From Acinetobacter boissieri (GTDB lineage: Bacteria; Pseudomonadota; Gammaproteobacteria; Pseudomonadales; Moraxellaceae), in NCBI RefSeq assembly GCF_900096955.1, contig NZ_FMYL01000005.1, positions 62,001-126,000 on the forward strand: a stretch of DNA of 64,000 nt, given 5' to 3'. A model generated the notes under the pieces. That model had not been told where the DNA came from, did not search any database, and saw only the letters and a list, made by a program, of their open reading frames with translations. Made by a program: the position numbers and the translations under genes. This document shows, piece by piece, positions 1 to 8,014 of the stretch. Every line of letters begins with the position of its first letter. Within the stretch, counting starts at the first letter, position 1.

Positions 1-210
1 TTTACTTGTGGTCTAACAGTCCGACTGAAGCGCACGCACACAAGTCCGTATAAAATCAAGCCTTGGGGTTTTATACTAAATTAAGAGGATCGTGCTTTTA
101 ATCCTGTTCGTCGGGTCTTTAAGCATTAAAATAATAGACGATATCTAAGCATGTAGTATTCTGGAGTGTAGTGCTGGCGGACGCGGGTTCGACTCCCGCC
201 ATCTCCACCA
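1..210 (+). ncRNA. ssrA: tmRNA (transfer-messenger RNA), 3' part
   Basis: This is the 3' portion of tmRNA; the 5' end lies outside the window. It shows the T-arm GGTTCGACTCCCGCC at 186-200 and an encoded 3' CCA at 208-210. tmRNA rescues stalled ribosomes by trans-translation. Its 3' end is a classic tyrosine-integrase attachment site, and an integrase gene follows 180 bp downstream, so this end is almost certainly attL of the adjoining element. Confidence 0.93.
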
Positions 211-253
211 AATCCTTAAATTTATATGACGAAATATGAGTGATATAAATTAT

Positions 254-288
254 AAAGCCTTGATCTATAATGGATTGAGGCTTTTTTT
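254..288 (+). terminator. Terminator downstream of tmRNA
   Basis: Seven-base-pair stem (AAAGCCT at 254-260, AGGCTTT at 278-284), extended by wobble pairs and followed by a run of seven T. It lies about 45 bp after ssrA and before int. A close copy of this segment recurs at 10648-10687. Confidence 0.6.
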
Positions 289-315
289 ATGCCTGTATAT
301 AACTTTATATAAACG

Positions 316-383
316 TGTATAGTATTGATTAGCTTGTATAGTGGTGTGTATAGTGTGAGTTCGATATGTTTTCACTATACAAG
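316..383 (+). repeat. TGTATAG repeats upstream of integrase
   Basis: TGTATAG occurs three times in direct orientation (316-322, 335-341, 347-353) and once inverted as CACTATACAAG (373-383), ending 5 bp before the integrase ATG. Small repeats between the attachment core and int usually serve as arm-type integrase or excisionase sites and may also autoregulate int. That role is inferred. Confidence 0.45.
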
Positions 384-388
384 AATCC

Positions 389-1747
389 ATGAAAAGAAAT
401 GCTATTAAACGCTTTCCAATGAGTGATACGGTTTTAATTGCCCTTGAGCCTGAGGATAAAGACTATCGAGTTAAAGATAGTGAAAATCTTTACTTTTCTG
501 TAAGTCATAAAGGGAATAAAAGATGGGATTTTCGTTATAAAGACCCTATTACACAAAAATGGGCTTGGCTAGGCTTAGGTTCATTTAATGAAGTAAGTGG
601 GAAACTTGCAAGAAAAAAAGCTGATGAATGGAAAACACTCATATCTCAAGGTATAAGCCCGAAAGATTACAAAGAAGAAAAAGCCAAAGAAGCTGAAAAT
701 AATGTTCTATGTACTTTTAAATATCTTGCCGATAACTATTGTTTAGGTAAAAAGTGGACTGATGACACAAGAAAAAGAAATGAGGGCTCACTAAAAAACC
801 ATGTTTATCCATTAATGGGTAAGCGTGATTACCGAAAAATTACTAAAAAAGAGTGGCTGGAGTTATTCCAAGAGATTCAAAAAAAGCCACACCCTAAAAC
901 AGGTAAACCCATTATTGAAATGGGGAATCGTGTAAGGGGCTTATGTAAAGACATTTACGATTTAGCAGAAGTAACAGGATTAATTGATTACAACCCAATA
1001 TCTGGTATTCATAAGTTTTTAGAAAAGCATGAAAAGAAAAATATGGCCCATGTGGCTATAGATGAATTACCAGCATTGTTACAGGCTATACGGCGTTTTC
1101 CTAGTCGCCAAACTTCTATAGGTTTAGAGTTATCTATTCTATTTGGTTGTCGCCCCAGTGAAATGAGAAAGGCTGTATGGGAAGAATTTAATTTTGATAA
1201 GAAATTATGGACGATTCCAGCCCATCGTATGAAAAAAAGGATTGAACACGTTATTCCTTTACCTAAACAGGCAATAGCACTGTTGGAAGAATTAAAACAG
1301 TTTAGTGGTAACAGTCCTTATTTATTTCGTGGTCGATCTCGTTCAAATATACCAATTTCTAATAATACCTTTGGTAAAGCTCTTAAGGAAATGGGTTACC
1401 AGGGAAAACAAACGCCACATGGTTTTAGACATATTCTAAGCACGGCGTTACGTGAGCATGGTTTTCAACGTGAGTGGGTAGAATCTGCCTTAGCTCATAA
1501 AGTGGGTGGTGTAGAGGGTGTGTATAACAAGGCAGTTTATTTAAATCAAAGAACACAAATGATGCAAATATGGGCTAATTATTTAGACGCACTTGCTGAG
1601 GATAAAGAACACGATATTCCAAGCAATATAGACATGATTGGCGATTTAATAAAACGTTTAGATTTAAGTACCGAGCAGTCTACATTGTTGAAAGTTTACT
1701 TTGATTCAATGACTGATGATTCAGAAATAGATCAAAAAATTGCTTAG
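389..1747 (+). CDS. int: Tyrosine recombinase (P4-type integrase)
   Basis: Site-specific recombinase expected to integrate and excise the element at the 3' end of ssrA. The N-terminal ~90 residues resemble the DUF4102 arm-binding domain, followed by a core-binding region and a C-terminal catalytic domain. Visible catalytic motifs are the Arg in FGCRPSEM (about residue 255), HGFR (about 343-346), a His in LAHKVGG (about 369) and the nucleophilic Tyr in VYNKAVY (about 380). The 452-residue length is slightly long for the family because of a ~50-residue tail after the Tyr. The position directly downstream of tmRNA and the upstream repeats fit an ssrA-specific integrase. Confidence 0.93.
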   Translation: MKRNAIKRFPMSDTVLIALEPEDKDYRVKDSENLYFSVSHKGNKRWDFRYKDPITQKWAWLGLGSFNEVSGKLARKKADEWKTLISQGISPKDYKEEKAKEAENNVLCTFKYLADNYCLGKKWTDDTRKRNEGSLKNHVYPLMGKRDYRKITKKEWLELFQEIQKKPHPKTGKPIIEMGNRVRGLCKDIYDLAEVTGLIDYNPISGIHKFLEKHEKKNMAHVAIDELPALLQAIRRFPSRQTSIGLELSILFGCRPSEMRKAVWEEFNFDKKLWTIPAHRMKKRIEHVIPLPKQAIALLEELKQFSGNSPYLFRGRSRSNIPISNNTFGKALKEMGYQGKQTPHGFRHILSTALREHGFQREWVESALAHKVGGVEGVYNKAVYLNQRTQMMQIWANYLDALAEDKEHDIPSNIDMIGDLIKRLDLSTEQSTLLKVYFDSMTDDSEIDQKIA

Positions 1748-1893
1748 ATATTTAATGTGCATAATTGGATTTATATGCAGAATGATAGCTAAATATGAGT
1801 TATTATTAACCCACTAGGTCTAGGTTCGCTACCGAAAACATATACCCAATATGCTGATCTAGTATCTTTTTGGGTGCAGTGGGAAGCATATTT

Positions 1894-2607
1894 ATGAGTA
1901 ATGAAAAAAAGCCTCTTAGAATAATAACACCAATAGAAGCACATGCTTATTTACAGGGTTTAGATGATGATATTTGGTTTTTTTTATGTCTAGCAGTTGA
2001 TGTGATTATTTCATTTTATACAAAAGACTCTAAATTTGAATATGATGTAGATGGCACTACTCTATTTTCTATAAGTCTACTTGAAGATGAACCAAAGTCT
2101 ATTTTTGAGTTTAGAGATCGGTTTAAACACTTCATATTAAAAAATGGCGATATTTTTAGAAAGTTAAATGAATTTCCCGAAGGATATAATGCTAAAAACA
2201 AAAAACTAACTAAAAACCAAGATGGTGAACTAGGTCTATATTTTGCATTAAAGCATTGTGCTGTATATAAAAATTCTACAAGTGCTATAGATGATATTTA
2301 CTACCTAAATAGGGCTAATTTTTTACTTGGTCATAGTATGGCGTTATTAGGTATAAATTCATTCTGGAAGAACTCCTTACATAATGAAGTAAACCTACAT
2401 GAACTAGGTGGGAAAAAAAAGGCATTAAAATATGAGTCTATAAAAAAAGCTGTGTATGCAGAGTGGGATAAAAATATATATCACACATATACGGCATGTG
2501 CTGATGTGCTTCTTTTAGAGTTTAAGTCAATAAATGGCATATCTCATAGGACAATTTGTCTATGGTTATCAACGTATGAAAAAGAAAAGAAGAATACCGT
2601 CTGCTAG
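1894..2607 (+). CDS. Hypothetical protein, accessory gene of the ssrA element
   Basis: I do not recognise this ~237-residue protein. It is soluble-looking, rich in Lys and aromatic residues, and has no convincing signal peptide or membrane segment. The reading frame extends upstream to 1870, but the ATG at 1894 (start MSNEKKPLR) looks more natural. Its last codons run into the 20-bp tandem repeats at 2596-2655. It is AT-rich like other satellite accessory genes and lies alone between int and the alpA operon, a position that often holds cargo. Confidence 0.6.
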   Translation: MSNEKKPLRIITPIEAHAYLQGLDDDIWFFLCLAVDVIISFYTKDSKFEYDVDGTTLFSISLLEDEPKSIFEFRDRFKHFILKNGDIFRKLNEFPEGYNAKNKKLTKNQDGELGLYFALKHCAVYKNSTSAIDDIYYLNRANFLLGHSMALLGINSFWKNSLHNEVNLHELGGKKKALKYESIKKAVYAEWDKNIYHTYTACADVLLLEFKSINGISHRTICLWLSTYEKEKKNTVC

Positions 2608-2655
2608 CAAACTGTACCGTTTGCTACTAGGCTGTACCGTCTGCTAGCAAACTGA
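2596..2655 (+). repeat. Three tandem 20-bp repeats upstream of alpA-like gene
   Basis: Three contiguous 20-bp units at 2596-2615, 2616-2635 and 2636-2655. Units 1 and 3 (ACCGTCTGCTAGCAAACTG plus one base) differ only in the last base; the middle unit differs by several substitutions. Each outer unit contains the palindromic core TGCTAGCA. The array overlaps the stop codon of the preceding gene and ends about 60 bp before the AlpA-like start, as expected of an operator array. That function is inferred. Confidence 0.7.
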
Positions 2656-2683
2656 TTTTATAAGATAAAAAACAAAATCATAC

Positions 2684-2711
2684 TAGCTCCATACACCAAC
2701 GTATGGAGCTA
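2684..2711 (+). promoter_or_regulatory. Hairpin occluding the RBS of the alpA-like gene
   Basis: A perfect 11-bp inverted repeat, TAGCTCCATAC (2684-2694) and GTATGGAGCTA (2701-2711), with a 6-nt loop. The right arm contains GGAG (2705-2708), the only plausible Shine-Dalgarno for the ATG at 2717. The folded RNA would therefore hide the ribosome binding site of the first gene in the operon. Without a T-run it does not look like a terminator. Confidence 0.55.
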
Positions 2712-2716
2712 TATAA

Positions 2717-2932
2717 ATGCAACCTTTACGCATTACATATAATCAAGCATGTGAATTACTCAGCGTTACTCGTGACACGCTAAGAAGCCTACCTAAAAAA
2801 GACCCTACCTTTCCTAAAGCCTACAAGTTTGGCACTACACGACAATCACCAGTTTATTTTGATTATGCAGATTTATTGGCATGGCATAACGCACAAAAAG
2901 AAAAAGTAAACGGCGTGGAGGTTCAAGCATGA
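2717..2932 (+). CDS. AlpA-family helix-turn-helix regulator
   Basis: A 71-residue MerR-like winged-helix protein of the AlpA type: ITYNQACELLSVTRDTLRSL forms the HTH, and a later PVYFDYADLLAWH matches the typical end of the fold. AlpA proteins in P4-like elements activate int or act as excisionases. It is the first gene of an overlapping operon ending at 6212. The SD (GGAG, 2705-2708) lies in a hairpin, and three 20-bp repeats lie just upstream; both suggest tight control. Confidence 0.8.
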   Translation: MQPLRITYNQACELLSVTRDTLRSLPKKDPTFPKAYKFGTTRQSPVYFDYADLLAWHNAQKEKVNGVEVQA

Positions 2933-3138
2933 ATGCTCAACAACAAATACTTAATCACCTCAAAGCAGGTAAAACAATCACAGTGATTGAAGCTGGGTAT
3001 AAATTTAAATGTTATTCCCTCACTGGTGTGATTAGTCGCCTACGTAAAAATGGTTATGACATCGTGACTCATTACGAAAGCAATATTAATAACAAAGGTA
3101 CACATGCACGTTATGAATTGGTAGAGGTGCAATCATGA
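2929..3138 (+). CDS. Small helix-turn-helix protein
   Basis: A 69-residue protein resembling the phage-type helix-turn-helix domain (HTH_39-like): ILNHLKAGKTITVIEAGYKF then YSLTGVISRLRKNGYDIVTH. The ATG overlaps the AlpA-like stop by 4 bp and has a good SD (GGAGG) in the upstream coding sequence, so it is translationally coupled. In related elements such proteins adjoin replication genes. Its exact role is unknown. Confidence 0.7.
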   Translation: MNAQQQILNHLKAGKTITVIEAGYKFKCYSLTGVISRLRKNGYDIVTHYESNINNKGTHARYELVEVQS

Positions 3139-3701
3139 AGAATATTACCAGAAACCTGATCCACCGATTAATGGGTGAGGTTATCGTTAAAAATAACGTA
3201 AAGGTACAACCTCCAATGGAGGGTATGCTCAAAATTGAGCAGGGGCATATCCAAATTTGGATAACCCTAAATGCTTTTACACCATTGGTGGATATTTCAA
3301 AAGAGAATAAAACTTTAGCATTTATTAGCCATTTTGAAGTAGAACGAAATTTTTCGTTCTGTGTAGATATAACACAACGTACTGGTTGCAAACCTCAAGT
3401 AAAAGCCAAAAAGGTGATTGCAAATAAAAACCATAGCCATTATGCTAACCATGCTTTAAGCAAAATCTTAAAGCTAGTTTTGACAGACTATAAATTCTCA
3501 ACAGGCGTACAGTCCGCAAGGGCTTTTTTTGTACGTAATATCTCTATGCGTTCGCATATCTATGTGGAGCTGTGGAGGGACACTTTCGAGTGTGCAGGTC
3601 ACCTGTTGAGCCTGTCTGTCAACCCTTTACAGCTTCGCACCAATCAAATGACAGTGATTAGCGAAGCTCCTATATCAACAGGAGTGCATACGCATGTCTA
3701 A
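3135..3701 (+). CDS. Ash/Icd-like phage protein
   Basis: A 188-residue protein. The C-terminal half (SARAFFVRNISMRSHIYVEL onward) resembles the Ash / host cell division inhibitor Icd-like family found in P4-like satellites and prophages; the N-terminal half is not recognised. The ATG overlaps the upstream stop (ATGA) and its own end overlaps the next gene. An internal segment (3241-3268) forms a hairpin almost identical to the terminator hairpin at 7923-7950. Function is tentative, as Ash proteins are poorly characterised. Confidence 0.55.
   Translation: MKNITRNLIHRLMGEVIVKNNVKVQPPMEGMLKIEQGHIQIWITLNAFTPLVDISKENKTLAFISHFEVERNFSFCVDITQRTGCKPQVKAKKVIANKNHSHYANHALSKILKLVLTDYKFSTGVQSARAFFVRNISMRSHIYVELWRDTFECAGHLLSLSVNPLQLRTNQMTVISEAPISTGVHTHV
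3241..3268 (+). repeat. Inverted repeat shared with 7923-7950
   Basis: A 28-bp imperfect palindrome with core ATCCAAATTTGGAT, flanked by AGGGGC and ACCCT. It lies inside the Ash-like coding region and nearly matches the reverse complement of the hairpin at 7923-7950. A third related core (ATATCCAAGTTTAGATAT) lies at 8267-8282. Confidence 0.5.
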
Positions 3702-4023
3702 ACAAAATATTCCCACACCTAAAAACGTACAGGAAGAATGGCTTAATACTGTCTTGAAAGACACTCGCTATTGTCACTTTTTTACTGTCAGCATTGCAGA
3801 CAAGACCCCATCTATTGGCAATCGCCCATCACAAACTAGCAAATATTTTTACACGGTAGGTGAAGCTAAACAGCACAAAGCAGAGTTAGAACAACAACAC
3901 CCTAATAATGATTATGTTATGGCTAGTGGATTAACTCATGTGGATGGGTTGGTGGGTGACTTTAGCCGTTGGGCGTTACTACATAAACAACGTATTGAGT
4001 TATTAACTGGAGGTGAAGCATGA
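3694..4023 (+). CDS. Hypothetical protein of the replication operon
   Basis: I do not recognise this 109-residue protein. It is hydrophilic, with TSKYFYTVGEAKQHKAELEQ in its middle and no membrane segment. It overlaps the Ash-like gene at its start and the DUF3987 gene at its end, so it is an integral member of the operon. Confidence 0.65.
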   Translation: MSKQNIPTPKNVQEEWLNTVLKDTRYCHFFTVSIADKTPSIGNRPSQTSKYFYTVGEAKQHKAELEQQHPNNDYVMASGLTHVDGLVGDFSRWALLHKQRIELLTGGEA

Positions 4024-6212
4024 ATAGCACCTCACAATTACGCAATGTACAGACAAAAGAAAGCCCACTTAAAAAAGTGAGCAATCACATGCCAGTGCCA
4101 ACTAGCCATAGCGATATTATAGCTCAATCTACGCTATTAAAGCCACAAAATAACCAATATTTAACACATGATTTAATCGCACGTTTTGGCAGTCCTAACC
4201 AACCTATTCATGTTGATATAGGTAACGTCACTATAGGCAATCAACAGTACATAGACCCTTTGTTATTGCCTATTTTTGATGGCTCATTACAGCATATACA
4301 AACCTCAGTTTTGAGTTTTGATCAAAGTGTATGCATCTATCCTGACGGCGGTATAGCTAAGGGTTTTAGCTATTTTGGTGAGATGGTAAAAGATCAACCG
4401 ATTATTATTACTCACCACCTCGAGGCATTTTTTAAAGTGGCTAGCACTGGCTATGCTGTGGTTTTGGTATTGCTTCCAAGTATCGTCAAACCTTGCACTT
4501 ATGAGGCACTGAGTAGCTATGACTTTAAGCAGATTGAATATGTTGTTAATCAACTGAGCAAAGCAGGCTACACGGCGTTATACATGCCTACACGCCCCGA
4601 ACATATCAAAGCTGACGGATATATTCAGTTAGAACAAAACACGGCTGTAAAATTGGTAAATCAGCATATCCAAGTGGGTGAAAGCGAGTTTTTAATTAAC
4701 TTATGCCAAGAAGATGATACGCAGGAAGTAAAGGCTTTTCTTGATGAAGCTTTGCATAAAATAGGCATGTTGCCTACTGGTGAATGGGGTGAGTTAATAC
4801 CTCTTAATACATCAAATACAATGGATAATGGCCCTTATCCGATTAACTCAATCCCACCGCTAGCAAGACAGGCAATGCAAGCCATAGCCGAGCATGTGCA
4901 AGCCCCTATTGCCATGACTGCACAATGTGTTATTGGGGCAATGTCACATATTGCACAAGCAAAGGTAAACGCACCCCACCCATTTAAAGTACAAGGTGAG
5001 CCATGCGGATTATTCTTACTTACAGAGGGGCAAAGCGGAAGCCGTAAGAGTACAAGCCGTGATATGGCAGATAGAGCCATTATTCAGCATGAGCGACAAC
5101 AATATGACGAGTACCGTAAGGAATTGGAGCAATGGAAAACCCAATTAGCAGGGCTTGAGAAAAAAGAAAAGGACGTTTTTTTAAGAGAAAGTCCACCACC
5201 AATAGACCCAATTACACGCTATAGCGACATTACCCTTGAAGCGATTGCAGGCTTGTATGTTGATGGTGCTATCTGTGATGCTTCCATTTCGAGCGATGAA
5301 GCAGGGCAGTTCTTTGGCGGTAATACCATGAAGTCAGATACACGTAATCATGCACTAGGAAGTTATGCCAAACTATTTGATGATGGTTCGGTAGAACGTA
5401 CACGATCTAAGTCAAACCTTAACGGTAGTGGTCGGGCTTATGATGTGCGTTTGACATTTAACCTACAGGGGCAACATGAAGTTTTATCCGATGCACTCAA
5501 AGACCCAGTGTTACGAGGTCAAGGCTTCCTACCACGTTTTATATTAACCATACCTGAGAACTTAGCAGGCACAAGGCTACAAAGTGCAGATAAACAGGCT
5601 ACCAATGCTAACTTAGATCATCGGTTAATTGCCTACTGGAATCGTTGCCAGTATCTACTCGATGACACACCTATGCCACAAGGCACAGAAAAGGGCGAAG
5701 ATGGGCGGTATGTGGTGCAGATGGATAATGATGCCACACAGATAGACCTTGCGTTCTACAACGAAATAGAGCGATTACAAGCTAAGGGTGAGCGTTATGA
5801 ATACCTACAAGCATTTGCAAGTCGTGCCAGTCAACTTGCTAGACGATTAGCTACAGTATTTGCTTACTTTGAGGGATTAGACCAGATTGACGGCAAAACA
5901 TTACAAGGGGCGTGTGATGTAGTACGTCATTCATTGGGTGAATGGGCGAGATACGCTGAGATTGAATCTAAAGAGGAGAGTAATACCATTAAACTAATTA
6001 ACTGGTTTACTAAGTATTGCTTGAATAAGAAAATCAGTAAATTGGCATATTCTAGCTTTATGAATAACAGCCCTAGACCAATGAGAGGAAATAAACAGCT
6101 ACTTGAGTTGGCATTGAATGAGTTAATTGACTCTCAATACTTTCGAGTTGATGAAAGTGGCAGAACTCGTTATGTTGCTATTAACCCTCTTTTGTTAGAA
6201 AAAGTGGCGTAA
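4020..6212 (+). CDS. DUF3987 (YfjI-like) primase/helicase-like protein
   Basis: A 730-residue protein and probable replication enzyme of the element. Residues ~70-240 resemble a toprim-like region (PDGGIAKGFSYFGEM, then IIITHHLEAFFKVAST). From ~275 a DUF3987 ATPase region begins (NSIPPLARQAMQAI), with a P-loop-like TEGQSGSRKSTS (about 340-351) and an acidic segment CDASISSDEAGQFF (about 420). These proteins take the place of P4 alpha-type primase-helicases in many integrative elements. The gene ends the operon that starts with the AlpA-like gene, and repeat-rich DNA follows immediately. Enzymatic activity is inferred from family. Confidence 0.75.
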   Translation: MNSTSQLRNVQTKESPLKKVSNHMPVPTSHSDIIAQSTLLKPQNNQYLTHDLIARFGSPNQPIHVDIGNVTIGNQQYIDPLLLPIFDGSLQHIQTSVLSFDQSVCIYPDGGIAKGFSYFGEMVKDQPIIITHHLEAFFKVASTGYAVVLVLLPSIVKPCTYEALSSYDFKQIEYVVNQLSKAGYTALYMPTRPEHIKADGYIQLEQNTAVKLVNQHIQVGESEFLINLCQEDDTQEVKAFLDEALHKIGMLPTGEWGELIPLNTSNTMDNGPYPINSIPPLARQAMQAIAEHVQAPIAMTAQCVIGAMSHIAQAKVNAPHPFKVQGEPCGLFLLTEGQSGSRKSTSRDMADRAIIQHERQQYDEYRKELEQWKTQLAGLEKKEKDVFLRESPPPIDPITRYSDITLEAIAGLYVDGAICDASISSDEAGQFFGGNTMKSDTRNHALGSYAKLFDDGSVERTRSKSNLNGSGRAYDVRLTFNLQGQHEVLSDALKDPVLRGQGFLPRFILTIPENLAGTRLQSADKQATNANLDHRLIAYWNRCQYLLDDTPMPQGTEKGEDGRYVVQMDNDATQIDLAFYNEIERLQAKGERYEYLQAFASRASQLARRLATVFAYFEGLDQIDGKTLQGACDVVRHSLGEWARYAEIESKEESNTIKLINWFTKYCLNKKISKLAYSSFMNNSPRPMRGNKQLLELALNELIDSQYFRVDESGRTRYVAINPLLLEKVA

Positions 6213-6417
6213 TGGCTTAATTGGCTTGAAACCCTTACACAGCAAGGGATTATATTAAGCCTATGATATTTTAAGCCGTGGCGTAATGGCGTAATGAGTG
6301 GCTTAACATTGATATTTTTAGTCTTTATTAAGCCACTAAGCCAAGTGGCTTTTTAGTGGTTGCTTAATGAAAAGTATTGGTACATAAGGCTTACAGCCTG
6401 ATTAAGCCATTAAGCCA
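6213..6417 (+). repeat. TTAAGCC/GGCTTAA box cluster (candidate origin)
   Basis: A noncoding stretch after the primase-like gene holds about ten copies of the heptamer TTAAGCC or near variants in both orientations. Examples are GGCTTAA at 6214-6220 and 6300-6306, and TTAAGCC at 6255-6261, 6271-6277 (TAAGCC core), 6328-6334, 6402-6408 and 6410-6416. Clustered boxes right after a replication gene suggest an initiator-binding origin or regulatory region. No test is possible here. Confidence 0.5.
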
Positions 6418-6545
6418 AGATTTCTAAAGAAAAGTATATAAAAGAGGTTCAAAAAATAGCCCTATCATGTATGGGGCTTTTAAAAGTCAGGTTTTGTCAT
6501 GTTTCGTTAGATCGTCAAAGGTAAATGTTAGGGTTCTACTGGAGT

Positions 6546-6745
6546 ATATAAGCCCTACTCATGTTTATATTTCATGGTTTTATCGACACGTTATGTCTTT
6601 CATGTTTACACCATCGACATATAAAGCCCCTCATGTCGATATTTTGCCTTTTTATCGACATGACATTGCCAATATGTTTATAGTATCGACATATAGTTAT
6701 ACTCATGTCGAAGTTTTGCCCTTTTATCGACATGACCATATTTAG
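6546..6745 (+). repeat. Palindrome-bearing ~73-bp tandem repeat upstream of fic
   Basis: About 2.7 copies of a 72-73 bp unit starting near 6546, 6619 and 6691. Each unit begins ATATA, has CTCATGT early and TTATCGACA later. In units 2 and 3 this makes a hairpin with arms CATGTCGA and TCGACATG around a ~14-nt spacer; unit 1 is more diverged. The array ends about 10 bp before the Fic start codon. It could be an origin, an operator array or a structured leader. Confidence 0.65.
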
Positions 6746-6754
6746 GTGTTTGAG

Positions 6755-7864
6755 ATGAATCAATGGCAAGCCGAGCAACCATATAACCAACTGCCACAGC
6801 TACCACCTGAGCAAGATGTCGAAACAAAGGTGGTTTTAAAAGCATGTATCACGGCGAACAAAGCCCTTGCCGAGTTAAAACAGGCAGGCGAGTTAATCCC
6901 TAATCAAAACATGCTCATTAATATCATTCCATTGCTTGAGGCTAAAGACAGCTCAGAGATTGAAAACATTGTCACCACTACAGACAAGCTATTCCAACAT
7001 GCACAAGGCAATGATGATACTGCCGACCATTCAACCAAAGAAGCCCTACGCTACCGTACTGCATTGTATAAAGGCGTACAGTCAATTAAAGAACGTCCAT
7101 TGTCTACAGGTACAGCCATAGAGATATGCCAAACGCTTAAAGGTGTGGATTTAGGTATTAGATCGACAACAGGTACAGCATTAAAGAATAGCTACACTGG
7201 TGAGGTGATTTATACACCACCAGTCGGTGAGGACAACATAAGAGGGCTATTGTCTAATTGGGAGAAGTTTATTCACTACAATGATGACCTAGACCCTTTA
7301 GTGAAATTGGCAGTATCACATTATCAGTTTGAAGCAATACACCCTTTTATAGACGGTAACGGACGTACAGGGCGTGTACTCAATGTATTGTATTTGATGG
7401 GTGAGAACCTTTTGAGCTTACCTATACTTTACCTGAGCCGTTTTATTATTCAGAACAAGGCAAAGTATTACGAGCTATTGCTAAATGTGACTAAAGATGG
7501 CGATTGGCAATCATGGATATTATTCATATTACAAGCCATTAAAGTCACCAGTGAGTGGACACTTGCCAAGATTAACGGTATTAAACAGCTACATGAGCAT
7601 ACAGTGGAGTATGTGAAAGCCAATGCTGAGAAAATATATACAAGAGAGCTTGTAGACCTCATATTCGAGCAACCCTATAGCCGTATTAGCAATGTGGTAG
7701 AGAAAGGCATAGCTAAACGTCAATCAGCATCAAACTATCTCAAGAAGCTCACAGAAATAGGCGTACTGGAGGAAATGACAGTAGGCAAAGAAAAGTTATT
7801 TATCCACCCTAAACTATTGGCTTTATTGCAAGACGATAGCCATGGCTTCATGCCTTATGAGTAA
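6755..7864 (+). CDS. Fic family protein (probable AMPylase, class II)
   Basis: A 369-residue Fic protein that probably transfers AMP from ATP to target protein hydroxyls. The active-site motif HPFIDGNGRTGR is intact (about residue 196). An N-terminal S-x-x-x-E-N motif (SSEIEN, about residue 70) matches the inhibitory helix of class II, self-inhibited Fic proteins. A Fic_N domain precedes the core and a winged-helix-like region follows it. I chose the ATG at 6755 over an upstream GTG at 6746 because AGGTG (6744-6748) is well placed as SD. It lies directly behind the 73-bp repeats and is the element's clearest cargo gene. Confidence 0.9.
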   Translation: MNQWQAEQPYNQLPQLPPEQDVETKVVLKACITANKALAELKQAGELIPNQNMLINIIPLLEAKDSSEIENIVTTTDKLFQHAQGNDDTADHSTKEALRYRTALYKGVQSIKERPLSTGTAIEICQTLKGVDLGIRSTTGTALKNSYTGEVIYTPPVGEDNIRGLLSNWEKFIHYNDDLDPLVKLAVSHYQFEAIHPFIDGNGRTGRVLNVLYLMGENLLSLPILYLSRFIIQNKAKYYELLLNVTKDGDWQSWILFILQAIKVTSEWTLAKINGIKQLHEHTVEYVKANAEKIYTRELVDLIFEQPYSRISNVVEKGIAKRQSASNYLKKLTEIGVLEEMTVGKEKLFIHPKLLALLQDDSHGFMPYE

Positions 7865-7922
7865 TCCAATATAGTAGGTACAAAACGCACTTTTGCGCTT
7901 TGCTTATTTGTCAGTTTTATAG

Positions 7923-7955
7923 AGGGGTATCCAAGTTTGGATATGCCCCTTTTTT
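7923..7955 (+). terminator. Rho-independent terminator after fic
   Basis: GC-rich hairpin, arms AGGGGTATCCAA and TTGGATATGCCCCT with a 2-nt bulge, followed by a T-run, 60 bp after the Fic stop. Its reverse complement closely matches the hairpin inside the Ash-like gene at 3241-3268. Confidence 0.75.
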
Positions 7956-8014
7956 AATGATCATTAATGTAACGCCGTGAAGTAAAAGCAAGTTCGATTT
8001 ATATAAAATATCCG

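Noticed and set aside
6546-6745. Possible CRISPR array
   Set aside because: Unit is a ~73-bp diverging tandem repeat with internal palindrome, not short identical repeats with unique spacers; no cas genes in the window.
6467-6790. Open frames on both strands across the 73-bp repeats
   Set aside because: Translations simply repeat the unit (CATGTCGA hairpins) and run into the Fic start; no gene-like composition.
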